From JAJXXT01 sp963764465 (GTDB taxonomy: Bacteria; Pseudomonadota; Alphaproteobacteria; Acetobacterales; Acetobacteraceae), in NCBI GenBank assembly GCA_963764465.1, contig CAVXSO010000007.1, positions 806,001 through 870,000 on the forward strand: a stretch of 64,000 bases of DNA, written 5' to 3'. The notes beneath the pieces are model-generated. The model was given only the letters and a program-made list of their open reading frames with translations, was not told the DNA's origin and made no database searches. The stretch's first letter is position 1. Each line of letters starts with the position of its first letter. This document shows, one piece after another, positions 43,324 to 52,811 of this stretch. The position numbers and the translations under genes are program-made.

Positions 43324-44796
43324 TCACCGCCGCGCCACGGCGACCCCGGCTTGTTCAAGCGCGCACAGGATCGCTGCGGCCGCCGCTTCCGCATCCGTGG
43401 CATCGACCGCGAGCCAGGAACCGGGCCCCGGATCGGCCGCGAGGGCCGATTCCAGCACCTTGAGATCGGCGTCCGAGGCGTCTCCATGCCGGCCGGCGAC
43501 ACGTGCCCGAAGTATGCCAGGCGCCGCCGTCAGCCAGATACCCAGAAAAATCCCACCGCCGGCGGCGCCATGCAGCAACGCGCGATGGGCCGGATTCATG
43601 AAGGTTGCATCGGCGATCACACCCTGGCCGCGCGCCGCCCGCGTCATCCTGGCCAGCTCCTGGAAAACCCGCTCGCTCGCCGCCGGCGTGTAGGCGTCCG
43701 GCCCCAGCCGCGCCTCCGGCGCCTGGCCGTGCAGCCGCTTGCGGGTCTCGTCGGACCGCAGGATGAGCGCCCCGGGCGCGGCGCCGATGGCCGGCGCGAG
43801 AAGCCGGGCAATCGTCGACTTCCCCGCCCCGGGAAGCCCACCGATCGCCAGCACGAAACCCGGCGGCGGGGAAAGATAAGCCACGGCGCGAGCAAGGCCG
43901 GCCACAGCCGCATCCATGTCGGCTTGCGTCGCCGCGATATGCGCCCGGATCATGGCTCGGAGCGAGAGGAACAGCGGCAGACCCTCGACGAGGCCCGCGT
44001 CGCCATCCCGCGCGACGAAGCGATTCAGCACCCGGTTGGCCGCGGCGCGCCCGGCACGCCGCTCAAGATCCATTAAAAGGAAGGCGACGTCGTAGCCGAT
44101 GTCGAAACACGCGAGATCTTCGTCGAACTCCAGCGCGTCGATCGGCACTGGGTGTCCCTGCCAGAGGACGATGTTGCCCAGATGCAGGTCCCCGTGGAGG
44201 CGGCGCAACCGGCCCGGGCGATGCGCGAGCCAGGCGCCGACCGATGACAGCGCGGCCCGCGCCGCCGCGCGCCATTTCTCGATCTCCACCGCGTCGAGCC
44301 CGGCCGCGAGCGCCGCGGTGGCGTTGCCCTCTATGAGTTCGCCAAGCGCTGCGGCCTGGTCCCGCGCCACCACCGGCGACGTCGCGTGCCACGCGGCGAC
44401 GGTGTCGGCGAGCGCGTCCAGCAGCCCCGGCGGAAGCGGTCCCGCGGCCACGCGCGCATCGAGAAAGTCCTCGGCGGGGACTCGCGCCATCTCGGTCACC
44501 GCATCCTCGACCGGCCCCTCGCCGTCGAGGGCCAGGCCGGAAGCCCCGCGCGTCAGCCGGCGAACGCCACGGTAGAGATCCGGGGCGTGCGACGCATTAA
44601 GCGCCATCTCGCGTTCCGCCGCCGCCGTCCGGGCCGCCAGTGTCGTGAAGTCCACGTAGGCCAGGCGGACCGCCTTGCGCAGCTTCCATACGCGCTCGGC
44701 GCCGACGAACACCGCCGAGATATGCGTTTCGATCGGGTCGCTACCGGCGAGCGCGCGCAGGAAAGCTGCCGCCTCGTGCTGCGATTCGGGAATCAC
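43324..44796 (-). CDS. aminoglycoside phosphotransferase-like/AAA P-loop kinase fusion
   Basis: A 490-residue two-domain protein. The N-terminal 300 residues are APH-like: the Brenner block LHGDLHLGNIVLWQGHPVPI followed by ALEFDEDLACFDIGYDVAFL. The C-terminal 180 residues hold a P-loop kinase domain with LAIGGLPGAGKSTIARLLAP. This fusion is common in proteobacteria; its substrate is not known, and it should not be read as a resistance gene. It starts at GTG 44796. Confidence 0.88.
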   Translation of the reverse strand: MIPESQHEAAAFLRALAGSDPIETHISAVFVGAERVWKLRKAVRLAYVDFTTLAARTAAAEREMALNASHAPDLYRGVRRLTRGASGLALDGEGPVEDAVTEMARVPAEDFLDARVAAGPLPPGLLDALADTVAAWHATSPVVARDQAAALGELIEGNATAALAAGLDAVEIEKWRAAARAALSSVGAWLAHRPGRLRRLHGDLHLGNIVLWQGHPVPIDALEFDEDLACFDIGYDVAFLLMDLERRAGRAAANRVLNRFVARDGDAGLVEGLPLFLSLRAMIRAHIAATQADMDAAVAGLARAVAYLSPPPGFVLAIGGLPGAGKSTIARLLAPAIGAAPGALILRSDETRKRLHGQAPEARLGPDAYTPAASERVFQELARMTRAARGQGVIADATFMNPAHRALLHGAAGGGIFLGIWLTAAPGILRARVAGRHGDASDADLKVLESALAADPGPGSWLAVDATDAEAAAAAILCALEQAGVAVARR

Positions 44797-44831
44797 GCCC
44801 CCGCCTCCGCGGCCGTCGCCCCAACGAAGCC

Positions 44832-45425
44832 CTATGGATAAAGCATGCCGGTGCGCCAGGCCCCGTCCTCGCGGTTGAACACCACGCGCTCGTGCAGCCG
44901 GTAGGGCATATCGCGCCAGAACTCGAAATGCTGTGGAATCAGACGGAAGCCGGACCAGTGCGGCGGGCGGGGAACGCTGTCGCCAGGATAGCGGGCGTCG
45001 AGCTCCGCCACGCGCTTCTCCAGCACCTCGCGCGAGGGCAGCGGGCGGGACTGGTCCGAGGCGTTGGCGCCGAGGCGCGAGACCCTGGCGCGGCTGGCAA
45101 AATACGCATCCGCCTCCGCCGCGGTGACCGGCTCGACCGGCCCCTCGGCACGGATCTGCCTGCGCAGGGACTTCCAGTGAAACAGCAACGCGGCGCGGGG
45201 ATTGGCGGCGAGCTCCCCGCCCTTGCGGGACTGGAGGTTGGTATAGAAGACGAGGCCGCGGCGCGGATGCTCCGGCCCGTCCACGCCCTTGAGCAGCACC
45301 ATCCGGGCGGACGGATGGCCATCCGGCGTGGCGGTTGCCAGCGTCATCGCATTGGCATCATTGGGTTCGCTGGCCTCGGCCTCGCCGAGCCAGGCGGTGA
45401 GTTGGGCGAACGGGTCCTGATCCAT
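44832..45425 (-). CDS. pdxH: pyridoxamine 5'-phosphate oxidase
   Basis: A 197-residue FMN enzyme of vitamin B6 synthesis and salvage. Motifs are NAMTLATATPDGHPSARMVL, FYTNLQSRKGGELAANPRAA, the PLP/FMN contact LFHWKSLRRQIRAEGPVE and the C-terminal RLIPQHFEFWRDMPYRLHER. The ATG at 45425 gives the family N-terminus. It is divergent from fabI, with 135 bp between the starts that should hold both promoters. Confidence 0.95.
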   Translation of the reverse strand: MDQDPFAQLTAWLGEAEASEPNDANAMTLATATPDGHPSARMVLLKGVDGPEHPRRGLVFYTNLQSRKGGELAANPRAALLFHWKSLRRQIRAEGPVEPVTAAEADAYFASRARVSRLGANASDQSRPLPSREVLEKRVAELDARYPGDSVPRPPHWSGFRLIPQHFEFWRDMPYRLHERVVFNREDGAWRTGMLYP

Positions 45426-45560
45426 GCGCGCGGCCTCTTCGATGGAGGGCGGGTTATGGGACGCGGCCGCCGCGGCGCCAAGCGCCACTTCGCGCCCGAA
45501 CCGCCCGGCCGGCGGTCTGCCTGGCTTGCGCGCGAGCGGGGGCTGCGCGACAGATGCAAC

Positions 45561-46391
45561 ATGGACGACAGCAAAACGCCACCCCAGGGCACGCTGATGC
45601 GAGGGAAGCGGGGCCTCATCATGGGGGTCGCCAACGACCGCTCCCTCGCCTGGGGGATTGCCGCCGCCTGCGCGGCCCAGGGCGCCGAGCTCGCCTTTTC
45701 CTACCAGGGCGACACGATGGAAAAGCGTGTCCGTCCGCTGGCCGAGAGCCTGGGTGTACCGCTGCTGCTTTCCTGCGATGTCGGTGACGACACGGCGATC
45801 GACGCCACGTTCGCCGAGCTCGGCCGGGTCTGGGGGCGCCTCGATTTCCTGGTTCACGCGATCGGCTTCGCGGACAAGCAGTATCTGCGCGGACGCTATG
45901 TAGACACGCCACGCGACGCCTTTCTGCAGGCGCTCGACATCTCGTGTTATTCCTTCGCCGCCGTCGCGCGGCGCGGCGCGGCGATGATGCCGGAGGGCGG
46001 CGCCATGCTGACCCTCTCCTACCTCGGCGCCGAGCGGGTGATGCCGCATTATAATGTGATGGGCGTCGCAAAGGCGGCGCTGGAGGCGTCTGTCCGCTAC
46101 CTCGCCGCCGACCTCGGCGGGCAGGGCGTGCGGGTGAATGCGATTTCCGCTGGCCCGATCCGTACGCTCGCTTCCTCGGGGATCGGCGACTTCCACTACA
46201 TATTGCGCTGGAACCAGCTGAACGCACCGCTGCGGCGCAACGTCACCATCGGCGAGGTCGGCGGGGCCGCGCTCTATCTCCTGTCCGAACTCGGCTCCGG
46301 CGTGACCGGAGAGGTTCATCACGTCGATGCCGGCTACCATCTCGTCGGAATGAAGAACCCGGACGCGCCGGATATCGCGGTGGCCGGCTGA
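45561..46391 (+). CDS. fabI: enoyl-[acyl-carrier-protein] reductase (NADH) FabI
   Basis: A 276-residue SDR that performs the last step of each fatty-acid elongation cycle. The NADH loop is GVANDRSLAWGIAAACAAQG, and the catalytic Tyr and Lys are in YNVMGVAKAALEASVRYLA (Tyr-x6-Lys). SAGPIRTLASSGI and HHVDAGYHLVGM are diagnostic of FabI. An ATG further in (45597) is a possible alternative start. aroC follows after 9 bp. Confidence 0.95.
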   Translation: MDDSKTPPQGTLMRGKRGLIMGVANDRSLAWGIAAACAAQGAELAFSYQGDTMEKRVRPLAESLGVPLLLSCDVGDDTAIDATFAELGRVWGRLDFLVHAIGFADKQYLRGRYVDTPRDAFLQALDISCYSFAAVARRGAAMMPEGGAMLTLSYLGAERVMPHYNVMGVAKAALEASVRYLAADLGGQGVRVNAISAGPIRTLASSGIGDFHYILRWNQLNAPLRRNVTIGEVGGAALYLLSELGSGVTGEVHHVDAGYHLVGMKNPDAPDIAVAG

Positions 46392-46400
46392 ACCGCGCCA

Positions 46401-47501
46401 GTGTCGCACAACAGCTTCGGCCATCTCTTCCGCGTGACGACCTGGGGCGAGAGCCACGGGCCGGCGATCGGCGCGGTGGTGGACGGGTGCCCACCGCGCA
46501 TCGCGCTCACCGAGGCGGATATCCAGCCATTCCTCGACAGGCGACGGCCTGGGTCGTCAAAATTCACCACTCAGCGGCAGGAAGCCGATTCCGTGCGGAT
46601 CGTCTCCGGTGTTTTCGAGGGGATGACGACCGGTACACCGATATCTCTCGTCATTGAGAACACGGACCAGCGCTCCCGCGATTACGCGGACATCGCGGCG
46701 AAGTTCCGTCCCGGCCACGCGGACGTCACCTACTTCGCCAAATACGGAATACGCGATTACCGCGGTGGCGGAAGATCGTCCGCGCGGGAAACAGCGATGC
46801 GGGTGGCGGCCGGGGCGATCGCACGCAAGATTCTAGTCGGCATGACGATCCGAGGCGCGTTGGTCCAGATGGGGCCGCACAAGATCGAACGCTCGCGCTG
46901 GGATTGGAACGAAGTCGATAGCAATTCGTTCTTTTGTCCGGATAAATTCGCCGTCGAACCGTGGGAAGCCTATCTGGCTGGCGTCAGGAAATCCGGATCT
47001 TCCTGCGGCGCCGTGATAGAGGTGGTGGCCGAGGGCGTGCCGCCGGGGTTGGGCGCGCCGATCTACGGCAAACTCGACGCGGAAATCGCGGCGGCGCTGA
47101 TGAGCATCAACGCGGTGAAAGGGGTGGAGATCGGCGACGGATTCGCCGCCGCCGAACTTACCGGCGAGGAGAACGCCGACGAGATGCGCATGGAGGGCGG
47201 CGAGGTCCGTTTCCTCGCCAACCATGCGGGAGGCATCCTCGGTGGCATCTCTACCGGGCAGCCGATCGTCGCGCGCTTCGCGGTGAAGCCCACCAGCTCC
47301 ATCCTCTCGCCGCGCCGGACCGTGGACCTCAAGGGCGAGGACACCGAAATCATGACCAAGGGGCGCCACGATCCCTGCGTCGGCATCCGCGCCGTGCCGG
47401 TGGGCGAGGCGATGCTCGCCTGCGTGCTCGCCGACCACCTGCTGCGTCACCGCGCGCAGAACCCGGACGCGCCGACCCGGCTCAGGCTGCCGCGCAACTG
47501 A
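46401..47501 (+). CDS. aroC: chorismate synthase
   Basis: A 366-residue FMN-dependent lyase making chorismate from EPSP, the branch point for aromatic amino acids. Signatures are TTWGESHGPAIGAVVDGCPP, RPGHADVTYFAKYGIRDYRG and GGGRSSARETAMRVAAGAIA, with GRHDPCVGIRAVPVGEAM near the end. It starts at GTG nine bases after fabI and is probably co-transcribed with it. Confidence 0.96.
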   Translation: MSHNSFGHLFRVTTWGESHGPAIGAVVDGCPPRIALTEADIQPFLDRRRPGSSKFTTQRQEADSVRIVSGVFEGMTTGTPISLVIENTDQRSRDYADIAAKFRPGHADVTYFAKYGIRDYRGGGRSSARETAMRVAAGAIARKILVGMTIRGALVQMGPHKIERSRWDWNEVDSNSFFCPDKFAVEPWEAYLAGVRKSGSSCGAVIEVVAEGVPPGLGAPIYGKLDAEIAAALMSINAVKGVEIGDGFAAAELTGEENADEMRMEGGEVRFLANHAGGILGGISTGQPIVARFAVKPTSSILSPRRTVDLKGEDTEIMTKGRHDPCVGIRAVPVGEAMLACVLADHLLRHRAQNPDAPTRLRLPRN

Positions 47502-47585
47502 CGCCGACGTGCGCCCTCGTTCCGCGGAGGCGTCCACACTTTTTAATATATGGCGACCAGTGGTTGGGGGGCCGGGCCGCCGCGC

Positions 47586-47864
47586 TTACCGCTTTACGTA
47601 GCGGCGCTCGCCGCTGGCCGGATGGAACCAGACATCCACAACCGCGCCATCCGGCTCGCGGAACCGCTCCCCCGTGCGCTCCCAACCCGGACCAGGCGCC
47701 TCGGTGTGGGCCCGGTAGCGCCCCTCGAATACTGTGCCGAGCACGATCAGCAGCCCCACGCCGATCGCCCCGAACACCGGCCGGCCCGCGCCGGCAAGCC
47801 CGGCAATGATCCCGCCGGTCATCAGCACGACGCCGAAACCGAGGACCGTTCCGCGCAGGATCAC
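47586..47864 (-). CDS. small two-helix membrane protein of unknown function
   Basis: A 92-residue protein starting at a GTG that overlaps the ybjQ stop (GTGA). Two hydrophobic helices (TVLGFGVVLMTGGIIAGLAG and PVFGAIGVGLLIVLGTVFE) are followed by a soluble tail: WERTGERFREPDGAVVDVWF ending SGERRYVKR. I do not recognise a characterised family. Its coupling to ybjQ and holA places it at the end of the leuS-lptE-holA transcription unit. Confidence 0.7.
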   Translation of the reverse strand: MILRGTVLGFGVVLMTGGIIAGLAGAGRPVFGAIGVGLLIVLGTVFEGRYRAHTEAPGPGWERTGERFREPDGAVVDVWFHPASGERRYVKR

Positions 47865-48181
47865 GCGGGTTCCAGCACCACGGCGGTGCCGTAGGCCACG
47901 ATCTCGCTCATCGTCTGGCCGATTTCCGACGAATCGAAGCGCATCATCAGCACCGCGTTGGCGCCCATCTCCGTGGCGTTGGCCACCATCCGGTCCAGCG
48001 CGTGGCGGCGCGCCTCCTCCAGCATCTCGGTGTATTCCTTGATCTCGCCGCCGACGAGCGAGCGCAGGCTGGCCGCGATGTTGCCGCCGATGCCGCGGCT
48101 GCGCACCACCACGCCGAAAACCTGCCCCAGCGTGCCGCGCACGCGATGGCCGGCCACGTTCTCCGTCGTCACCACGATCAT
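47861..48181 (-). CDS. YbjQ family protein (UPF0145)
   Basis: A 106-residue YbjQ-type protein (pentameric, function unknown, once described as heavy-metal binding). Family markers are VTTENVAGHRVRGTLGQVFG, RSRGIGGNIAASLRSLVGGE and ANAVLMMRFDSSEIG. The ATG at 48181 overlaps the holA stop by 4 bp; an upstream reading to 48295 lies within holA and is rejected. Confidence 0.9.
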   Translation of the reverse strand: MIVVTTENVAGHRVRGTLGQVFGVVVRSRGIGGNIAASLRSLVGGEIKEYTEMLEEARRHALDRMVANATEMGANAVLMMRFDSSEIGQTMSEIVAYGTAVVLEPA

Positions 48182-49203
48182 CGGGATTCCTTCCGGTTTG
48201 GGGTTCGCGCCTGGCGGGCGAGGCCGAGAAGGCGCTGGCGGGCGAGGGTTTCGGCGGGGGAGCCGGTGCGCTTGATCTCCCGCTCCGTCTCCCACAGCGT
48301 GGTGCAGGCGGCCTCCAGCCCGGCGGGCGACCAGCGCTCCAGTGCGCGGACGAGCTGGCGTTCGCGCTTGAAGAAGACCGGGGGGCGGATCGCGCGCACC
48401 GCTTCCGCGGCACTCTGGCCCTTTTCGCGCATCCCCAGCGCCGCGCGCGCCAGGCGCTGGAACAGCGGCAGTGCGGCGCGCATGACCTGGACCGGGTTGG
48501 CGCCCTCCGCCATGGCGCGGGCGAGCGCGCGGTCGGCGGTCTCGGCATCGCCTTCGGCGGCGGCGTGGATCGCATCGTCAAGCGACAGGCCGGAGGCCTC
48601 GCCGATCACCGCCTCGGCATCAGCCAGCGTCACCCGCCCGGCCTCGCCCGCATACAGCGCCAGCTTCTCCACCTCGGCGCGGGTGATCGCGCGGTCGGCG
48701 CCGAGCTGGTCGGCGAGGAAGGCGAGCGCGTCCGGCGCGGCCGAGACACGGTGCGCGCCGAGGATGGCGCCGATCGTTTCCTCCAGCGCCCGCCCGTCCT
48801 CCGCGTAGCAGCCAAGCACCGCCGCGTCGGCGGCCTTGGTCAGCTGCGTCACCAGCTTCGACCGGCCGGTGAGCCCCGGCCCTTCGAGGATCAACAGCGC
48901 CTCCCCGGGGCCGGCGAGTGCCGCGGCCACCGCGCCCGCGGCGCCGTCCCCCGCCTCGCGCAGGCGCACGACACGCCGACCGCCGGTCAGCGCGAGCGCC
49001 GTCATTTCCTCGGGAACGCGCGACGCTTCCTCGCGCGCGAGCTCGACATAACGGAATGGGTCGTCGAGCGTGCCGAGGATGCGCCTGGCCAGCGCTGCGC
49101 CGCGCTCGCGGATCAGCCCCTCGTCCTCGCCATGCAGCAGGATCGCCCGCACGGCGCCGGGATCGCGCAGGAAGCGCTCGGCCTGGCGCGGTTCGATCTT
49201 CAT
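48178..49203 (-). CDS. holA: DNA polymerase III subunit delta
   Basis: A 341-residue clamp-loader subunit that opens the beta ring. The N-terminus IEPRQAERFLRDPGAVRAIL and LLHGEDEGLIRERGAALAR is the HolA pattern. The central helical block AFLADQLGADRAITRAEVEK and the C-terminal AALPLFQRLARAALGMREKG also match. It lies 30 bp after lptE, an arrangement conserved in alphaproteobacteria. Confidence 0.93.
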   Translation of the reverse strand: MKIEPRQAERFLRDPGAVRAILLHGEDEGLIRERGAALARRILGTLDDPFRYVELAREEASRVPEEMTALALTGGRRVVRLREAGDGAAGAVAAALAGPGEALLILEGPGLTGRSKLVTQLTKAADAAVLGCYAEDGRALEETIGAILGAHRVSAAPDALAFLADQLGADRAITRAEVEKLALYAGEAGRVTLADAEAVIGEASGLSLDDAIHAAAEGDAETADRALARAMAEGANPVQVMRAALPLFQRLARAALGMREKGQSAAEAVRAIRPPVFFKRERQLVRALERWSPAGLEAACTTLWETEREIKRTGSPAETLARQRLLGLARQARTPNRKESR

Positions 49204-49233
49204 CGCCGCGGGCGCTTCATGTGGGGCATCGCA

Positions 49234-49746
49234 TCAGGTCGGCGGCGGCGGATGTTTCTCAAAATAGAGCGCGAGTTGCAGCGCGATCTGGTCCGCCAGC
49301 GCCGCGGCCATCCGGCGCTGCACTTCCTCGTTCTGCATATCGGCCGCGAAATACTGCTGGTCGATGATGTCGAAGCCATCGACGTCGCGCGCGGTGCCGT
49401 GGGCGAGTGTGGCGCCGGAGGCGTCCTCGGCCGTGAGGGTCCAGTTGGCGCTGCCGATCAGGCGGACGCGCGTCGGCACCGTATCCGGCCGCACGGCGAT
49501 GGGGTCGCCGGAAAGGCCGAGCGACGTGACGAGGCGGTAGCGGTGAACTGCGCCCGGCCCATCCTGCTCGAGGCGCGCCTGCAGCGCCTCGCGCGTGAGC
49601 TGCCCGAAGCGGTCCGGGATGATGGCGACATCGATCTGCGAGAGGCCAGCCACCGCGGGTGCCGTCGCGTCACGCCTGGCATAGACCGGATGGAAGCCAC
49701 AACCGGCGAGAGCGAGCAGGGCGAAGGCGAGGAAAGGGCGGGTCAC
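49234..49746 (-). CDS. lptE: LPS assembly lipoprotein LptE
   Basis: A 170-residue outer-membrane lipoprotein that plugs LptD during LPS insertion. The signal and lipobox read FLAFALLALAGCGFHPVYA, with the typical GFxPxY after the Cys. Downstream is IAVRPDTVPTRVRLIGSANW and a C-terminal amphipathic helix. The GTG start overlaps the stop of the Hint adhesin gene (GTGA), although lptE normally follows leuS directly. Confidence 0.9.
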   Translation of the reverse strand: MTRPFLAFALLALAGCGFHPVYARRDATAPAVAGLSQIDVAIIPDRFGQLTREALQARLEQDGPGAVHRYRLVTSLGLSGDPIAVRPDTVPTRVRLIGSANWTLTAEDASGATLAHGTARDVDGFDIIDQQYFAADMQNEEVQRRMAAALADQIALQLALYFEKHPPPPT

Positions 49747-52679
49747 GCCCCGAGTTTAGCGGCAGGCGCGGCGCGGCGGAACCGGGCGGGATGCATGGAG
49801 GCGCGGGCGAGGAATTTCGTATGCCTGGCGCGCAGGGCCGGGGTGGCGGGGTCGGTGAGGGCCGGGGCACAGCCGCGCGCCGCCCAGATGGCGCGCGACC
49901 ACCGTTGCGCGAAGTCCGGGTGGAGATCCAGCATCGCCTCACCCTCGAACGCGCTGCGGTTGCCGGTGTCGAGGTAGGTTTCGCAGGCAAGACCCTCCGC
50001 CAGGATCACATCGTGGCGCGACAGCTCCACATGCCAGTAAGTGATGGACCCGCGCGTCTCCTGGGCGATGCTGCTGCCGTTGACCAGGTGGCGGACCGGA
50101 ACCAGCGCGCCTTCCACCAGCACCGCGTGGTCCGGCGATAGAACCAGGTCCCGCTCGGGCAGTTTTTCCGCGAAGGCCTCGGCGCGGATGCGTACCGGCA
50201 TCACGTCGTAGGGGCGCGCATGGCGCGAGAGATCCAGCGCCCGGTGGCCGAGCCAGACGATCGGCGAAAGACGGCCCGACGCCGTCAGCACCAGGTCGCC
50301 GACCGCAAGCGACTCAACGGCGACGAGGCCGCGCGCGGTGGCGATCTGCGTGCCGCCGGCAAAGCAGGCGGTGATAAAGGTGTTGGCACTGTCGCTCGAC
50401 ACACGCACCGATGCGGCGCCAGGCAGTGCCAGCGTCGTCCCGCCCGACAGCGTCAGCTTTCCACCGGAAAACGTGACGTAGGACTCGACCGTACCGGTGA
50501 GCTCCAGCGTGCTGCCGGGCGCGAACCCCTCGACGGGCTGTGCCGCCACACCCGTGGCGTTGCCGGCCAGCAGCCAATGCGCTCCCGGGTCCAGCGTGAT
50601 CGCGCCGAAATGCGAAATGCTCACCCCGAAGCCGCCGAGCGTGCCGGAACCGGCACCGAACTCCAGCGTCGCCGAGAAGGGCGTGGCGGTCTGCCCACCG
50701 TCGATCCCGCCGATGAAGACGGCGCCCGGTTCCACCACCAGGCGGGAGGATGTCAGTGAATCCTGCAGCGAGACCGCCGTGCCCGCTGCGGTGGCGAAGA
50801 TGGTGCCGGCGTTGATCAACGTGCCACCACCAATCACGCCGTAGCGCGCGGCAAGCGTGCCGGTGTTGGTGACGACCCCGCCATTGGTGAGCTGAACGGC
50901 AAAGCTCGCGAGCGTGCCGGCGTAGGCGCCAAACCCGGACGTATCGGCGGTGACCAGCCCGCCCGCCTCGTTGACGAGCGTCGTGCCCGCGCCGAGCACG
51001 ATGCCGTCGCCGCCGTGGCCGCGTATGGTGCCGGCGTTCACGACGGTTTCCCCGCCGCCGCTCACGGCCACGATGCCAATGCGCGTGCCGTCGATCGTGC
51101 CGCTGTTGAACAGCGTGCCGGCCTCCGCGTAGATGCCGCCGCTGCCGCCCAAGAGCGTACCGTTGTTGGTGAAGGTACCCGTCGTGATCAGACGATAGGC
51201 ATCCACCACCTGGTGCGGGGCGACGGTGTTGCTGCCGGAGGCGGTGGCGATGGATTGCAGGTTCACCAGGCCAAAATCGACATAATGGCTGCCGAGCCCC
51301 GCCAACGTCGCCAGCGGACCGGAAATGACCAGCGTGCTGACGACCGATCCGCCGATCGGGTTGCCGCCATCCACAATGCCGGTGATGCGGGCGGGATTGC
51401 CGGGAAGCTCCACGAGGGCTGGCGCGCCAGCGTCGGCGCGGATCGCGGCGCCGGCGGCGACAACGAAGCCGGAGCCGCCACTGCCGCCATTGAACGTCGC
51501 GCCGCCGGCGAGGTGCACGGCAAGCGTGCCGCCGGTGGTGATGGTGCCGGTGTTGCCGAGGTACCCGCCGGCAACCTCCACCGCGGTGCCGGTGGCGAGG
51601 ATCACGCCGGTGTTGGTCAGCCTGCCGCCAGCGACAAGGACGCTGTTCGTGCCTTCCGAGATCGTGGCGCCGCTTGCCAGCGTGCCGGCGACGGTCAGCC
51701 GTTGGCCTGGCGCGATCGTGTCGAGCGACCCGAAGATCCAATTGGCGCCGGCATCGACCGAAACCGCTCCGAAATCGACAACGGTGGTGCCGAGCGCGCC
51801 GAGATACGTGCCCGCCCCGGCGCCAGCGAGTTCCAGAACGCTGGTGGCGGTGGAGCCGCCGTCCACGTTGCCGGACATGAAAAACCCCGGCTCGAGCACG
51901 AGCCGTCCGTTGGCGGAAAGGCGCAGCGCGCCGCCAGGCCCGCCCAGGATCTGGCCGGCGTTGGTGACCGTGGCGGCGACCACGCCGAGCTGCGCACCGG
52001 ACACGATGCCGCTGTTGACGAGGGTTGGCGCGACGACCGCCGTGGCGCCAAGGATCGTCCCGGTGTTTGCGGCATACGTCGCAGTGACCGCGATCCCGCC
52101 AGCGCCCGTGGCTGTGACGAGGCCCGCGTTCCTGAGCACGGAAACTCCGGAGACTCCGCGACTGCCCCCGTAGATCTCGCCGCCGGCGCTGTTGGTGACC
52201 GCGTCGCTGGCGGTGCCCTGGATGCCGATCGTGTAGCTCGCGATGGTGCCGGCATTGTTCACGGTGCCCGCCGCGACGAGGCGGATACCGACGCTGCCGC
52301 CGCCGATATGCGCGCCGGCGGCGTTGGTGATGAGGCCGGCGTGGTTGAGCACGACGCCGGTGACGTAGCCCGCGATGAGCCCCTGGTTGGCGACGGTGAG
52401 CGGGCCGCCACTGGGGAAATTGTAGACGGCGCCCATCGTGGCGATGACGGCACCACCCTTTGCGTTGACAAAGGTGCCGGCGCCGAGATCGATGCCGTAA
52501 CCGACGGCGGCGAGGACGGTACCGGAATTCGAAACCGTGCTCGTGACCCCGATGGGGGCGACGATCGCATGGCCGGCATAGGTATGGTACCAGTACACGA
52601 CGGCACCGGAGAGGATCGTGGCGTTCGCGTCCGACAGCGTGATCGGCCCGGCAATCGCGCCTGCCAGAGTTTGCGTCAT
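49743..52679 (-). CDS. repeat-rich adhesin-like protein with C-terminal Hint domain
   Basis: A 978-residue protein. Residues 1-770 are beta-helix repeats built on N-x-G-T-I/V and VNAGTI units (TVNNAGTIASYTIGIQG, LVNSGIVSGAQLGVV, TLFNSGTIDGTRIGIVA), and no N-terminal signal peptide is seen. Residues 772-905 are a Hint_2 domain: Cys772 in CFAGGTQIATARGLVAVESL, LSPDHAVLVEGALVPVRHLV and VILAEGLACETYLDTGNR. Hint domains self-cleave, and this class probably processes or anchors a type I-secreted adhesin. It sits between leuS and lptE and overlaps lptE by 4 bp, so it interrupts a conserved neighbourhood. Confidence 0.83.
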   Translation of the reverse strand: MTQTLAGAIAGPITLSDANATILSGAVVYWYHTYAGHAIVAPIGVTSTVSNSGTVLAAVGYGIDLGAGTFVNAKGGAVIATMGAVYNFPSGGPLTVANQGLIAGYVTGVVLNHAGLITNAAGAHIGGGSVGIRLVAAGTVNNAGTIASYTIGIQGTASDAVTNSAGGEIYGGSRGVSGVSVLRNAGLVTATGAGGIAVTATYAANTGTILGATAVVAPTLVNSGIVSGAQLGVVAATVTNAGQILGGPGGALRLSANGRLVLEPGFFMSGNVDGGSTATSVLELAGAGAGTYLGALGTTVVDFGAVSVDAGANWIFGSLDTIAPGQRLTVAGTLASGATISEGTNSVLVAGGRLTNTGVILATGTAVEVAGGYLGNTGTITTGGTLAVHLAGGATFNGGSGGSGFVVAAGAAIRADAGAPALVELPGNPARITGIVDGGNPIGGSVVSTLVISGPLATLAGLGSHYVDFGLVNLQSIATASGSNTVAPHQVVDAYRLITTGTFTNNGTLLGGSGGIYAEAGTLFNSGTIDGTRIGIVAVSGGGETVVNAGTIRGHGGDGIVLGAGTTLVNEAGGLVTADTSGFGAYAGTLASFAVQLTNGGVVTNTGTLAARYGVIGGGTLINAGTIFATAAGTAVSLQDSLTSSRLVVEPGAVFIGGIDGGQTATPFSATLEFGAGSGTLGGFGVSISHFGAITLDPGAHWLLAGNATGVAAQPVEGFAPGSTLELTGTVESYVTFSGGKLTLSGGTTLALPGAASVRVSSDSANTFITACFAGGTQIATARGLVAVESLAVGDLVLTASGRLSPIVWLGHRALDLSRHARPYDVMPVRIRAEAFAEKLPERDLVLSPDHAVLVEGALVPVRHLVNGSSIAQETRGSITYWHVELSRHDVILAEGLACETYLDTGNRSAFEGEAMLDLHPDFAQRWSRAIWAARGCAPALTDPATPALRARHTKFLARASMHPARFRRAAPAAKLGA

Positions 52680-52811
52680 GACGGCAACGCTGGCATGGCC
52701 GAAAACCGACCGCTACCGGAAAAAGCGCCAATCACCGTCCACTTCGTCATGGGAAAGGCGACGCGCGGCGGACCGGCCGACCGCCGGAGAGCCCTGTGGC
52801 GGTGAACGCCG

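Noticed and set aside
43324..44796. Aminoglycoside resistance gene
   Set aside because: The APH-like domain is fused to a P-loop kinase in a common housekeeping-type architecture. There is no mobile context, so resistance should not be inferred.
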